Shown here: in pieces, positions 54,301 through 63,827 of the stretch
Layout of the letters: every line of letters starts with the position of its first letter
Position numbering within the stretch: position 1 is the first letter of the stretch
From: Cordylochernes scorpioides
Taxonomy: Eukaryota; Arthropoda; Arachnida; Pseudoscorpiones; Chernetidae
Direction of reading: 5' to 3'
Length of the DNA: 64,000 bases
NCBI GenBank assembly: GCA_030710605.1
Contig: CP092884.1
Coordinates: 17,217,483 to 17,281,482 of the forward strand
The notes under the pieces: generated by a model
Seen by the model: only the letters and a program-made list of their open reading frames with translations
The model's database searches: none
Told to the model about the DNA's origin: nothing
Position numbers and translations under genes: made by a program

Positions 54301-54959
54301 TCCCATTCGTGACGTTCGCATACAACACGGCGAAGCAAGAGTCCACGGGGTTTAGTCCATTCTACCTTGTGCACGGGCGTGAGGCGGAGACCCCACTGGA
54401 CTTGCTATTCCCCAAATTTCCTTCAGAGGATGAAGATGACTTCATCCAGACTCTAGGATCAAGGGCCGAGGAAGCGCGACAGCTGGCACGCATTCACACT
54501 ATGAGGTCCCAGGGAGAAAATAAACTCCGTTACGACGCCCATCACAGAAACATAGTCTATCAGCCCGGAGATCTCGTTTGGATCTATATCCCTGTGCGCA
54601 AGGTGGGTTTGTCTGAAAAACTAATGCGACGTTATTTCGGCCCGTATAGGGTGACAAGAAAAATATCCGATGTGACATATAAAGTAGAGACATTTGGAGA
54701 CCAGCATGGTCGTCGTAAAACAAAGGACATAGTTCACATCTGCAGGATGAAGCCCTATTTAGATCCAGAGGAGCGGGAGGACCACCTGGAGGAGGACATG
54801 GAGGACAACTTATCAAGTCCTCAAGGGGAAGAAGTTTCAGTGGAGGGGAGGCGACCACCCTTGGCCCAGGAGGAGGTCCCCAGACCGGGAGACCTGGATA
54901 TCCCTGGCCCTGTTACGCGGTCGCGGGCTCGTAGACTGGAGGCGCAGGTCTCCTGCTGA
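51372..54959 (+). CDS. pol: Pol polyprotein of Gypsy element B
   Basis: An enzyme polyprotein that copies the RNA and integrates the DNA. It contains protease (LVDSGASYS, about residue 20), RT (about 290-480) with FCVDYRRLNK, MDLQSGYW and the catalytic YLDD at 441-444, and RNase H (HTDASNYGIGAVL near 586, TTERECLAV). Integrase follows, with a zinc-binding region (HLGF...HCPDCQRRK, about 790-835) and core blocks VGMDLLG, TDRGRNF and NGLTERLN, then a C-terminal GPY/F-like segment (RRYFGPYRV). No stop interrupts 1195 codons. The first start-like codon is GTG at 51372, but the frame is open back to 51267 and overlaps gag by 43 nt in -1. Expression as a gag-pol frameshift fusion is therefore likely. 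No envelope gene follows. Confidence 0.95.
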   Translation: MDMKGNYINIKIEGNITSALVDSGASYSVVSERFRLKLKKIMFAETDVSLRVANGKIIKPKGRCSLKLDLNGLQENFEFIVLEDCSHDVILGWDFLKLSRAVIDSAEDKLFLEEFLVEDTPRNNSPLYAEREYRIEPASCQLIEVLSRDISDYATVVAESQRGLSLERELMAPSSIISLTSNRGKLWVANWSPYPKIIPQGMHVADGVVIEDSQLCVLAEGNHVGTDIGHSEDSKFAEILNIDDSLDDFQKEKLRNLLRNYRDIFDFRKKEASKTDNVKHRISTGDHLPTKQRPYRVAPAERQIIQEEVNKMEEIGIIQPSASPWASPVVLVRKKDGSWRFCVDYRRLNKITKKDVYPLPRIDDTLDCLQGARFYSSMDLQSGYWQIDVEESDREKTAFITPDGLYEFKVMPFGLCNAPATFERMMDGLLKGLGWTICLCYLDDIVVFSDYFEEHLRRLQLVLGCLRKAGLCLNPGKCRFGAKTITVLGHKVSGDGICLDPEKIRAVRDFPRPKSLKEVRSFLGLSSYYRRFIPNYAHMAQPLNALLKKDSVFSWNIEERHAFEALKSALISEPVLGHFDHSSPTEIHTDASNYGIGAVLVQIQKGKERAIAYASRTLNKAERNYSTTERECLAVIWAIGKFRPYVFGQFTIVTDHHSLCWLANLKDPCGRLARWALRLQEFDVTVVHKSGRKHQDADCLSRSPLNCSEDIEEDIPCIVALQNFGREQMKDPDLTKIADKIQQETSNKSFIKINDTLHKKNYDPMGREWLLVVPRHLRPEILRNLHDSPTSGHLGFTKTYDRIRKKFYWPGMYRNVRKYVAHCPDCQRRKRQPQLPPGLLQPIPVPIAAFEKVGMDLLGRFPTSMCGNRWIIVCTDYLTKFAITKALPTSESVEVAKFFIKDVILKHGAPREVITDRGRNFTSSMIRDLNKHCRIIHRTTTAYHPQTNGLTERLNKTIADMLSMYVDVNQKDWDEILPFVTFAYNTAKQESTGFSPFYLVHGREAETPLDLLFPKFPSEDEDDFIQTLGSRAEEARQLARIHTMRSQGENKLRYDAHHRNIVYQPGDLVWIYIPVRKVGLSEKLMRRYFGPYRVTRKISDVTYKVETFGDQHGRRKTKDIVHICRMKPYLDPEEREDHLEEDMEDNLSSPQGEEVSVEGRRPPLAQEEVPRPGDLDIPGPVTRSRARRLEAQVSC

Positions 54960-54992
54960 ACATCGGGTCGATGTCCTTTGAGAGGGGGGCTA

Positions 54993-55214
54993 TGTAGCGA
55001 GTAATTGGTTTTTATGTAAATATTTTAATTTTATTTTAATGCCTGATTTTTGCATGTGTTTTTGTTCTATTTTGATTCCTATGTATACTTTTGCGTGTAT
55101 TCATTTAGTTGTTCATACTTTTCGGTTGTTCTTCTTTTGACCTCGTTTTGTTTGGTTATTAAAATAACGTTCTTTGTTTACGGATTACCGACTCTACCTT
55201 TTTGCTACGCTACA
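54993..55214 (+). repeat. 3' LTR of Gypsy element B
   Basis: Direct repeat of 49806-50027. The differences are confined to two short AT/GT patches, about 5 positions out of 222. Confidence 0.95.
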
Positions 55215-55642
55215 ATATTATATCTATATTAATAAAATGCAAATTTCATAAGTGGTGTTCGCTAAAAACTTTCGTTACAATGCATTAATTTCGACCAAAT
55301 TTTCAACATTTATGTGAAACGAGATGGAGCAGGTTTTGCTTAACATCAAAATATTTTTCCTAACTTTAAAATACATAACTTTGCTGTTATCGATAAAATA
55401 CAAAAAAATTCAACAGAGTTAATTTTATTTATATATAAATACAAAAAAAAAAATCAGCAATTCATTCAACTCAATCTAAAAAAATATTCAAAACAAGCAA
55501 TTTTAAGATAACACCATATGTAAAACAGTCGGCCAAGAAAACAACAACGATATTACATCTTTCTCACATATTCACACACAATCTTGATTAATAATTAAAA
55601 CTAATCTTTAACATTGTTTATTATACTTCATAATATATAATA

Positions 55643-56031
55643 TGTTTCGTTTTATTCTAACATAGGTAGCAGAAGGCAGCCAGCGGCGGTGAAGGAACTG
55701 CGTCATCGCTGACCAATGGGAGGCCGTCTGGCTGCGCCGCCAGAGGGAGCTCGCCACCTTCTAGAAGATTCTTCTGACCAACGCGCGCCACTAAAGACAA
55801 TGTCTTTCATAGCTACGGCTTTAAATCATATTCTTTAAATATTCAATGTAAAGAAAAATAAAATAAATTCATTTGTAAAGCTTGGGATGATTGCCTGACC
55901 AAGATAAGTAAACTTATTTCTTTAAACTAGTATAAAAATTATATTCAATTAAGCCTAACGAGAACAAATTGTTTTGTAAACAATCATTCTGATTTTCCTA
56001 CTTGCGTATTTGCCAAGTGGGAAACAAAACA
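55643..56031 (+). repeat. 5' LTR of the BEL/Pao element
   Basis: 389 bp, TGTTTCG...AACAAAACA. It includes a GC-rich promoter-proximal block (about 55680-55760) and an AATAAAATAAA tract near 55857 that may act as polyadenylation signal. Confidence 0.95.
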
Positions 56032-56032
56032 T

Positions 56033-56050
56033 TGGTGCCGAAACCCGGGA
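56033..56050 (+). promoter_or_regulatory. Primer-binding site, tRNA-Phe type
   Basis: TGGTGCCGAAACCCGGGA lies one base after the 5' LTR. It is the exact complement of the 3' end of eukaryotic tRNA-Phe (acceptor GCCGAAA side plus CCA), so minus-strand synthesis is expected to be primed by tRNA-Phe. Confidence 0.85.
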
Positions 56051-56139
56051 ATAAATCTATTAAATAATTATTTAAATATAAATAATTATAATTCATTTTT
56101 GAAATATATTATTAAAATTAATAATAGCAAAAATTAAAA

Positions 56140-59100
56140 ATGGCTGCCAAATTTAAAGCTACTTTAAATATTCTTGAATTTCATTTCAAACAAGTGGATT
56201 ATTTTGAGCAAATTTCGCTCAAGATGATTGAATCGAAGGATGATGCAAATTTACAGACATTTAAAAAATATATTTTAGATATAAAATCTAACATTGAAAA
56301 AACTTATTGTAATCTTTTAACATTTTCTGAATTTGATAATGAAGTTTACTTTTCTAGAGTTATGCAATACAAGGATAATCTAAGAAATTTAGTGACGAAT
56401 ATCAATAAAGTATCTTGTACAGCCAGTTCAAGCAAAATTGATGATCTAAATCAACCAACCACAAGTAAAATAGAACTTCCTAAATTTAATTTACCTTCCT
56501 TTTCTGGTGATGTTAACGAATGGCTTAGTTTCAAGCAATTGTTTTCTCTGTCTATTGATTCCAATACCGCTCTAACTGATTCACAAAAGCTGCAATATTT
56601 ACAATCAGCTGTTACTGGAGACGCTGAACGACTTATTAGGGGATTTCCTGTTATTGATGAAAACTATGCCCATGCTTGGGCCACATTGGTCTCCAGATAT
56701 GATAACAAAAAAGAACTTGCCTTTTCACAATGTACAAAATTATTCACTTTAAAACCTTTAAATCTAATAAATTCCAAGGCCATTTTCGAACTACTAGATA
56801 TATGTAATGAAGCCATGAGAAATTTGAAATCACTGGGTTTGGAGAGAAATACACTTGTTGATATCTTTCTAATACATTTCCTACAAAGAAAAATAGGTGA
56901 TGATTTGAAAAGGCAATGGGAATTGACGTTGATAGATGATGGCTTTCCATCCTACGAAAATTTTATTATGTTTCTTGAAAAACAAGCAAAAAGTTTGCAA
57001 TCGATAAAAGGTTATTCTAGGGAGGATAAATCTGTAGTGAAACAAACACATGTTTATAATTCTATTTCGAAAGGTGATGATAAATGCCTATTATGCAAAA
57101 ATTCACATCCTATATTCAAATGTGACAAGTTCCATAAAAGTTCTCTTCTTGAAAGATGGAACATAGTCAAAACCAATAACCTTTGTTTCAATTGTTTGCG
57201 ATCCAACCACAGAGTAACGTCATGTAAAATCACTATGCATTGTAAATCATGCAACAAAAAACATCACACTCTTTTGCATTCCTTCCAACCCGAACCTTTG
57301 AATACCACTTCAATTGAAGCCCCAATTGCCCAATCTAGCGTTTCATGTTTTCTCAGTGATACAACAAAGCCCAATGAGACAATCTTGTTATCTACTGCTA
57401 TCGTGAGAGTGAGAGCAGAAAATGGATCGTTTCATCCATGCAGAGCTTTGATTGATACTGGTTCTCAAAGAAGTCTAATAACAGAAAATAGTCGTGAAAA
57501 GTTGAATCTTCCTGTTAAAAAGAGCCAACTCACAGTTTTTGGAATTGGTAACCAACCAATACAGCAGTCTGCTAGTGAGACTTTTCTTCAATTTAAGCCT
57601 CATTTTTCTGATAGAATATTCAAAATTCCATCCATAATACTCGATCAAATCACTGTTGATTTACCTAATTTTCTGATAAATAGAGATAATTGGCCTCATC
57701 TTAAAAATACTTTATTAGCAGATCCCAATTTTGATAAAACAAGTCCCATTGATTTAGTAATTGGTGCAGACCTAGCCCCATTTTTATATACAGGTAAACT
57801 ACGATTCCAAAATCATCCAGGACCCTCTGCCTGTAGTTCCAAGTTAGGATGGATACTTTCAGGAAAGGTTTCCAGTTCTGAGACTGGAAACAACTATATC
57901 TCATTATGCTCAACATCCCAAGGAGATGATAATCTGCGAAAGTTTTTTGAATTGGAATCGGTTCCTGCCGCTCTTCCATTGACTAAAGAGGAGAAGAGTT
58001 GCGGGGACATTTATGACAAGAACTTTTGCATATCAACAGATGGAAGATATTCTGTTGGTCTACCGTTTAAATCTGTGCCTAATCTCGGAGACTCACGTCA
58101 GAATGCCATGAAACGATTTTTTGCTCTTGAGAGAAAATTGCACAAATCTTCGAATCTTCTTCAGCAATATAAGGATTTCATGATGGAATATCTTTCTCTC
58201 AACCACATGGAGCTCATTCCGAAAAACGAACGTGACAAACCATCAGACAAGTGCTATTATATACCTCACCATTGCGTTCTGCGTGAGCAGAGCAGCACTA
58301 CTAAATTAAGAGTAGTGTTTGATGCATCGTGCAAAACGAGCAACAATTACTCCTTAAATGACTTTCTTTATACTGGACCAAAATTGCAGCATGATATTTT
58401 CAATATTCTTGTGAAGTTTCGTACTAATCCTATAGCTTTTACGGGAGATATTGAGAAAATATACAGACAGATAAAAGTGAACTCTTCTGATCTCGACTTT
58501 CAGAGAATCTTCTGGAGAAATAGTCCATTGGAATCTTTATTGGAGTATAGATTGCTCACAGTAACTTATGGAATGTCGTGTGCACCATATCTTGCAATCC
58601 GTACCTTGATTCCACTTGCCACCGACAAAGAACTCCTGTTCCCAGAGGCATCTAAAATCATAAAAACTGATTTTTATGTAGACGACCTACTCTCAGGCGC
58701 AACAACAATCGAAGAAGCAAAAGTTCTCATTGATGATATCCGGAAAATCCTTTTATCTGGTGGCTTTTGCATAAGAAAATGGATGTCAAATGTCCCTGAG
58801 GTTCTTTCAGAGGTACCAGAAGCGCTGAAAGCACATGATTCATATGAAATCGGAGATGATTCATCTGTTAAGATTCTTGGGATAAATTGGAATCCATCCA
58901 CGGATAATTTCACAATTACAGTCAATTCACTAAATGACGTATATTCTAAAAGACAATTGTTATCGGACATTTCTCGAATTTATGACCCTTTGGGATGGTT
59001 ATCACCGGTGATCATTAGCTTCAAGATTCTATTCCAAACTTTGTGGAAACAGGATTTGGATTGGGATGATCCCTTGTCTGAATCGTTGTGTTCTCATTTG

Positions 59101-59601
59101 AGGAGAGTGAAAATGGATTTGGCCATGCTAAATCATATTAAAATTCCTAGATACATTTCCTGCAAGGGACTTATACATTCTTTAGAACTCCATGGATTTT
59201 GTGATGCTTCCGAATCTGCATATTCATCAGTTGTTTATATGAAATCTCGTTTTAAATCTGGTCATGTTCAAGTCACATTGATTGCTGCCAAGACAAAAGT
59301 CGCTCCCTTGAAGGCAACGTCAATACCTCGTCTGGAGCTTTGTGCTGCTCTTCTCCTTTCAAATTTATATGATTCCATTTGCAGCTCATTGCTGTTGCAG
59401 ATTGACCGAGTAATTTTGTGGACAGATTCCCAGATTGTTTTATGTTGGGTAAAATCTGAATCGAAACATTGGAAACCTTTTGTTGGTAACCGGATTGCAG
59501 AAATTCAGCGACTAACTCTGCAATATTCTTGGTACTATGTGTCTACCAAGGATAATCCTGCAGATTGCGCCTCCAGAGGTATAACTTCTTCAGAACATTA
59601 A
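56140..59601 (+). CDS. BEL/Pao Gag-Pol polyprotein, N-terminal part (gag, protease, RT, RNase H)
   Basis: The first ATG after the primer site starts 1153 open codons. The Gag part has the Pao-type block LPKFNLPSFSGDVNEWLSF (about residue 110; DUF1759-type) and cysteine clusters CLLCKNSHPIFKC and CFNCLRSNHRVTSC near 316-365. An aspartic protease motif, ALIDTGSQRSLI, is near 435. RT follows with LRVVFDASCK, GDIEKIYRQI and the catalytic YVDD at 846-849. The Pao/RNase H segment has DPLGWLSPV, HGFCDASESAYS, LELCAALLL and WTDSQIVLCW. It ends prematurely at TAA 59599-59601. The expected continuation is in the -1 frame directly after, so a single-base lesion separates this from the integrase. Confidence 0.93.
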   Translation: MAAKFKATLNILEFHFKQVDYFEQISLKMIESKDDANLQTFKKYILDIKSNIEKTYCNLLTFSEFDNEVYFSRVMQYKDNLRNLVTNINKVSCTASSSKIDDLNQPTTSKIELPKFNLPSFSGDVNEWLSFKQLFSLSIDSNTALTDSQKLQYLQSAVTGDAERLIRGFPVIDENYAHAWATLVSRYDNKKELAFSQCTKLFTLKPLNLINSKAIFELLDICNEAMRNLKSLGLERNTLVDIFLIHFLQRKIGDDLKRQWELTLIDDGFPSYENFIMFLEKQAKSLQSIKGYSREDKSVVKQTHVYNSISKGDDKCLLCKNSHPIFKCDKFHKSSLLERWNIVKTNNLCFNCLRSNHRVTSCKITMHCKSCNKKHHTLLHSFQPEPLNTTSIEAPIAQSSVSCFLSDTTKPNETILLSTAIVRVRAENGSFHPCRALIDTGSQRSLITENSREKLNLPVKKSQLTVFGIGNQPIQQSASETFLQFKPHFSDRIFKIPSIILDQITVDLPNFLINRDNWPHLKNTLLADPNFDKTSPIDLVIGADLAPFLYTGKLRFQNHPGPSACSSKLGWILSGKVSSSETGNNYISLCSTSQGDDNLRKFFELESVPAALPLTKEEKSCGDIYDKNFCISTDGRYSVGLPFKSVPNLGDSRQNAMKRFFALERKLHKSSNLLQQYKDFMMEYLSLNHMELIPKNERDKPSDKCYYIPHHCVLREQSSTTKLRVVFDASCKTSNNYSLNDFLYTGPKLQHDIFNILVKFRTNPIAFTGDIEKIYRQIKVNSSDLDFQRIFWRNSPLESLLEYRLLTVTYGMSCAPYLAIRTLIPLATDKELLFPEASKIIKTDFYVDDLLSGATTIEEAKVLIDDIRKILLSGGFCIRKWMSNVPEVLSEVPEALKAHDSYEIGDDSSVKILGINWNPSTDNFTITVNSLNDVYSKRQLLSDISRIYDPLGWLSPVIISFKILFQTLWKQDLDWDDPLSESLCSHLRRVKMDLAMLNHIKIPRYISCKGLIHSLELHGFCDASESAYSSVVYMKSRFKSGHVQVTLIAAKTKVAPLKATSIPRLELCAALLLSNLYDSICSSLLLQIDRVILWTDSQIVLCWVKSESKHWKPFVGNRIAEIQRLTLQYSWYYVSTKDNPADCASRGITSSEH

Positions 59602-61343
59602 ACCATTCACATTGGTGGAATGGTCCTGATTGGCTATCAAACTCAAGTTTACAAGATCCGCTGCCAATCACATATGAACTTCCAAAAGAAGTTTGTCATG
59701 AAAAAAGAAAGACTGTTCCGATTGTTCATTTCACTACTTGTCCTATTCTAGACTTTATTTTTAAATTCTCAACATTCAGGAAGCTGAGCAGAGTTACGGC
59801 ATGGCTCCTAAGATTTATCCACAATGCTAGACACACCAGCGACAAAATAAAACACAAAGAATTGTCCTCTAATGAGCTCGATAATTCAATTCGAACTCTT
59901 ATTCAAATCATTCAAAGTTCAGAATTCAAAACTGAAATTCAATGTTGTAATCAAAGCAAAGTACTACCATCAAACTCAAAACTTTTATCCTTAAACCCAT
60001 TTATTGATTCATCAGGAATTCTACGTGTAGGAGGTCGACTGCGCAAATCCAACCTGCAATTCAATGAGAAGCATCCAATAATTCTTCCTCACAACCATTT
60101 CGTTACAGAATTGATTGTTCAACAATTCCACGTAGAGCATCTTCATTCTGGTCTCCAATTAACTCTGTGTGCCATCCGACAAAAGTACTGGATTCCATCC
60201 AGTAGAATTCTAGTAAAAAAGCTCATTAATCGTTGCATGACATGTTTCAAGACGAAATGCCAAGTGTCAAAACAAATCATGGGAGATCTGCCTATTCATA
60301 GAATCATACCCTCGAGCCCTTTTAGCAAAACAGGAATAGACTTCGCAGGACCATTTATAACTAAACCTAATGTCATAAGAACAAAAGTAACATTAAAATC
60401 ATATATAGCATTATTCATTTGTTTCTCAACGAAGGCTATTCACCTTGAGATAGTTTCAGATCTGTCAACCCCTGCCTTCCTCGCTGCTTTTAGAAGATTC
60501 ATCTCTCGTCGAGGAAAACCCTCTGATATTTTCACCGACAACGCTACTAACTTTAAAGGAGCTAAGAATATTTTGAATAATATACATCAACTTGTAAAGG
60601 ATTCTTCAATTCAAAGTTATGTCGCTAATGAACACATCACTTGGCATTTCATACCTCCATCTGCTCCAAACTTCGGCGGCATTTGGGAAGCAGGAATTAA
60701 ATCATTGAAGTATAATCTCCTAAGGTGTTTAAAATCTGCAGTTTTAAATTTTGAAGAACTCAATACTCTGACAAGTCAAATTGAAGCGTGCTTGAATTCT
60801 CGCCCGTTGTATCCGATGAGTTCGGATCCAAATGATTTCAACCCTCTCACTCCAGGACATTTTTTGATTGGAAGACCATTAACAGCACTCCCAGAGCCCA
60901 GTTTTCACCCTAATGACAACTACTTAACTAGATGGAAATTAATTCAAAAGGCCAGAGATGTTTTCTGGCAAAGATGGTCCAGGGAATATCTAAACAATCT
61001 GCAACAACGGTCCAAGTGGAAAAAAACCCTCTTCCAACCTGAAGGTTGGAGATTTGGTGTTCGAAAAAGACTTTCCTATGCCTTCAATGCAGTGGAGCCT
61101 TGGCCGCATCACCAAGGTGTCACCTGGAGCGGATGGCAATGTCCGAGTTGTGGAACTTCAAACAGAGAAACAACATCATCTAATAAGACCCATCTCGAAG
61201 ATTGCACTTCTGCCATTCTAATAATTCTTCTTCTTCTTCAAAAAAAAAAAAACTTTCTACACTATGTGATCCTTTTCATTGCCTTGTGTGTGGACTACGT
61301 CCACAGGAGGGGAGTATGTTTCGTTTTATTCAAACATAGGTAG
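59565..61343 (+). CDS. BEL/Pao integrase part, separated by frameshift (partial)
   Basis: Continues the polyprotein from the NHSHWWNGPDWL block in the -1 frame; the listed start is only where this frame opens and is not a true initiation site. It has a zinc-binding region (HVEHLHSG ... CMTCFKTKC, about residues 187-230) and an integrase core with GIDFAGPF, FTDNATNF and the Glu in GGIWEAGIKSLK. The DUF5641-type start follows (RWKLIQKARDVFWQRWSREYL). Near 61018-61040, just after an A7 run, the normal C-terminal sequence switches to another frame and would end at the TAA 61219-61221. The last ~110 residues of the listed frame are therefore out-of-frame. The element needs help in trans, or these are sequencing errors. 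Confidence 0.85.
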   Translation: MRLQRYNFFRTLNHSHWWNGPDWLSNSSLQDPLPITYELPKEVCHEKRKTVPIVHFTTCPILDFIFKFSTFRKLSRVTAWLLRFIHNARHTSDKIKHKELSSNELDNSIRTLIQIIQSSEFKTEIQCCNQSKVLPSNSKLLSLNPFIDSSGILRVGGRLRKSNLQFNEKHPIILPHNHFVTELIVQQFHVEHLHSGLQLTLCAIRQKYWIPSSRILVKKLINRCMTCFKTKCQVSKQIMGDLPIHRIIPSSPFSKTGIDFAGPFITKPNVIRTKVTLKSYIALFICFSTKAIHLEIVSDLSTPAFLAAFRRFISRRGKPSDIFTDNATNFKGAKNILNNIHQLVKDSSIQSYVANEHITWHFIPPSAPNFGGIWEAGIKSLKYNLLRCLKSAVLNFEELNTLTSQIEACLNSRPLYPMSSDPNDFNPLTPGHFLIGRPLTALPEPSFHPNDNYLTRWKLIQKARDVFWQRWSREYLNNLQQRSKWKKTLFQPEGWRFGVRKRLSYAFNAVEPWPHHQGVTWSGWQCPSCGTSNRETTSSNKTHLEDCTSAILIILLLLQKKKNFLHYVILFIALCVDYVHRRGVCFVLFKHR

Positions 61344-61705
61344 CAGAAGGCACCCAGCGGCGGTGAAGGAACTGCGTCATCGCTGACCAATGGGAGGCCG
61401 TCTGGCTGCGCCGCCAGAGGGAGCTCGCCACCTTCTAGAAGATTCTTCTGACCAACGCGCGCCACTAAAGACAATGTCTTTCATAGCTACGGCTTTAAAT
61501 CATATTCTTTAAATATTCAATGTAAAGAAAAATAAAATAAATTCATTTGTAAAGCTTGGGATGATTGCCTGACCAAGATAAGTAAACTTATTTCTTTAAA
61601 CTAGTATAAACATTATATTCAATTAAGCCTAACGAGAACAAATTGTTTTGTAAACAATCATTCTGATTTTCCTACTTGCGTATTTGCCAAGTGGGAAACA
61701 AAACA
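61317..61705 (+). repeat. 3' LTR of the BEL/Pao element
   Basis: 389-bp direct repeat of 55643-56031 with three substitutions that I can see. Confidence 0.95.
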
Positions 61706-61964
61706 TAATATTCGTTAGGCAAACTTTCAGTCGGATAAAACCCGGGTGAAGCCGGGTACACATCCGCTAGTTATTAATAAATAAAAAATAACGAATCAAG
61801 GTTACCATATTTTTGTCTAGGACACACACACACACACAACTGTGAGAGAGAAATAACTACTCTGTAAAAAAGGGTTTTTAGGAAAGCCTAACAAAATTTT
61901 TAAATGATACAGTATATGATACTATTATATATTTTAAATAGCAATTCCTCAAATTATTAGGCCT

Positions 61965-62330
61965 GCTACCGACTAGAGTATCGCCGTCACGTTATTTACC
62001 AAACCGATATTGTGTTTTGAAGAGGTTGATATATCCCATAAGTTCGCCAGAGAAATTGAAAGTAGGCTGCTGGGATCCATTTTTAGTATTCTAGTCTAGA
62101 ATTCTAAAGTTAATTTCTTCACCACGACTTCGAGAGGATTTCTTCCTGTTTCTGCCTTCTAAATGTAACCCGGAGTATAGCTTGGAAGGTTCAAATATTA
62201 CTTAAGAAAGGTATCCTGAATTCTATTTAATATTAAAGCCTGATCATGTGCCCAAATTGTAGCCGCATAGAGCAGAACCGCTAGAATCATGGAGTCCAAC
62301 AATTTCATACTTGCGTGAAAATAATTTAAC
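61965..62330 (-). pseudogene. LINE ORF2 fragment, relative of 19785-20732
   Basis: The minus strand reads VLLYAATIWAHDQALILNRIQDTFLK, then YLNLPSYTPGYI and AETGRNPLEVVVKKL. This parallels the start of the LINE frame at 19860 (ILLYAAPVWAW, IQNTFIKNFLNLP, LETGRLSLTFTTIKL). Stops follow FLK and PGYI, and the fragment is lost after about 61965. An older copy of the same family. Confidence 0.7.
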
Positions 62331-62412
62331 TTGGCTTTAAAAGGATCTCTCCAAATATAAAAATTGTTTCAGAAAAAAATTGAATCATTCACATTTTTAT
62401 TCATAAAGTTAT

Positions 62413-63060
62413 AACAACAACAAAAACCTTTATTAAGACATTTTGGTCTTATACAGATTATCCGATTAGAACAGGACATATACAGGAATAACAGTATTAT
62501 TAACAATAATCATCAATGTTATTTACTGTGTATCAAATAGGAGAGGAGGGGGAAGAGAGAAAGTAAGGGATTAGCATAAATTTATATAAAATTAATCGAT
62601 AACAAGCATTTTCTTTTCTTGAAAAACAATAATTATTATAATTGACAGAAATTTATATTAGTGTAAGTAGAAAAAGGATATACAACAAAATATTATACAT
62701 AATTATCGAGCATATATACAGTTTTAGACATGGATGGTTGAGGATTTTCCGGGATATATATAGATTCTATATGGCAGACATCAATCCAGAAGAGGACATC
62801 CATTCGGACAAGGCACCTCAGTTGGCAGGTATTGTGATCAGGGTGCACGGACCGATCTGATCTGCTCCATGGACAAAACACTGCCACCATCATGGATGGT
62901 TAAAGGGTAGAGGATTTTTTATAGTCTTGATATGATATCTTAAGGATTATTTAATTAGTTAATAGTGATTCAATCTCTGGATGTACGGTTACGCGTAAAT
63001 AACAATAAAGTTGGGATATCCAGCAATTTATGAAAATCTCCAAGGTGATTGGTGCCAGTG
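62413..63060 (-). mobile_element. Probable LINE 3' end, minus strand
   Basis: At 62413-62440 the complement ends CTTAATAAAGGTTTTTG followed by TTG repeats, like the 3' end of the LINE at 20850-20880. The sequence to its right would then be the 3' UTR and possibly a short coding end, but I recognise no protein motif there. The right boundary is uncertain; the next element starts at 63093. Confidence 0.45.
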
Positions 63061-63092
63061 TTTAGGTCACCTATAAAATTATCTCGAGTCCA

Positions 63093-63827
63093 TCTACTTA
63101 TATAATTGCCTTATTCTGTCTGAAGCTCACGGATAGAATGCGCGCCCATTGGCTGCCGGCGAACACGTGTCCTCCCTGCCCCCCTCTAGACAACCCTGTT
63201 ATCAGCAGTGTGTTACATCCACCTGTCTATAGCGACCATTCTAGACAACCCTGTTATCAGCAGTGTGTTACATCCACCTGTCTATACAGACCACCCTGTC
63301 TATAGCGACCACTGACCACCCTGCCTATAGCGACCAATCTAGACAACCCTGTTATCAGCTGTGTGATACATCCACCTATCTTTACAGACCACCCTGTATA
63401 TAGCGCCCATTCTAGATAACCCTGTTATCAGCTGTGTGATACATACACCTGTCTATAGCGGCCACTCTAGACAACCCTGTTATCAGCTGTGTGATACATC
63501 CACCTATCTATACAGGCCACCCTGTCTATAGCGGTCACCTTAGGCAACCCTGTTATCATCAGTGTGTTACATTCACCTGTCTATACAGACCACCCTGTCT
63601 ATAGCGGTCACTTCAGGCAACCCTGTTATCAGCAGTGTGATACATACACCTGTCTATACAGACCACCCTGTCTATAGCGGCCACTCTAGACAACCCTGTT
63701 ATCAGCTGTGTGATACATACACTAGTCTATACAGACCACCCTGTCTATAGCGACCACCCAAGACAACGTTTTTAAAATATATTCGCACTCGGGTAAAACC
63801 CGGGCGTTGCCCGGGCCATTCGTCTAT
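63093..63827 (+). mobile_element. Helitron with expanded 73-bp minisatellite
   Basis: 5' end TCTACTTATATAATTGCC after A; 3' hairpin CCCGGGC and terminal CTAT at 63824-63827, one change from CTAG. The interior is about eight imperfect tandem units containing CAACCCTGTTATCAG, GATACAT, CACCTGTCTATA and GACCACCCTGTC. Small open frames here are repeat artefacts. The last 170 bases of the window hold nothing recognised. Confidence 0.85.

Larger units (their letters stand above)
49806..55214 (+). mobile_element. Ty3/Gypsy LTR retrotransposon B, complete and recent
   Basis: Identical-length LTRs of 222 bp (49806-50027, 54993-55214) run TGTAGCG...CGCTACA and are flanked by ATAT on each side (49802-49805, 55215-55218). 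The LTRs differ at about 5 positions. A primer-binding site, TGGTGGAGACGCTGG, starts at 50030, and a purine tract (GAGAGGGGGG) lies just before the 3' LTR. Gag and pol are both open. It inserted 35 bp after a tRNA-Gly gene, in its duplicated flank. Confidence 0.97.
55643..61705 (+). mobile_element. BEL/Pao LTR retrotransposon, very recent insertion
   Basis: LTRs of 389 bp each (55643-56031, 61317-61705) are flanked by the perfect 5-bp duplication TAATA (55638-55642, 61706-61710). Only three differences between the LTRs are visible. The primer-binding site is complementary to tRNA-Phe and the purine tract is CACAGGAGGGGAG. The coding region has the Pao domain order but carries two frame lesions. 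Confidence 0.97.
55223..61770 (+). mobile_element. Short Helitron split by a BEL/Pao insertion
   Basis: The 5' end TCTATATTAATAAAATGC (55223) follows A and is nearly identical over ~190 bp to the Helitron at 21065. The 3' end at 61711-61770 has the hairpin ACCCGGGTGAAGCCGGGT and terminal CTAG (61767-61770) before T, and matches the units of the 47421 array. Removing the BEL element and one copy of its target duplication leaves a 480-bp non-coding Helitron. Confidence 0.88.

Noticed and set aside
63180-63770. Regular direct repeats reminiscent of a CRISPR array
   Set aside because: The 73-bp units are contiguous, with no unique spacers, lie inside Helitron boundaries and occur in a eukaryotic context.
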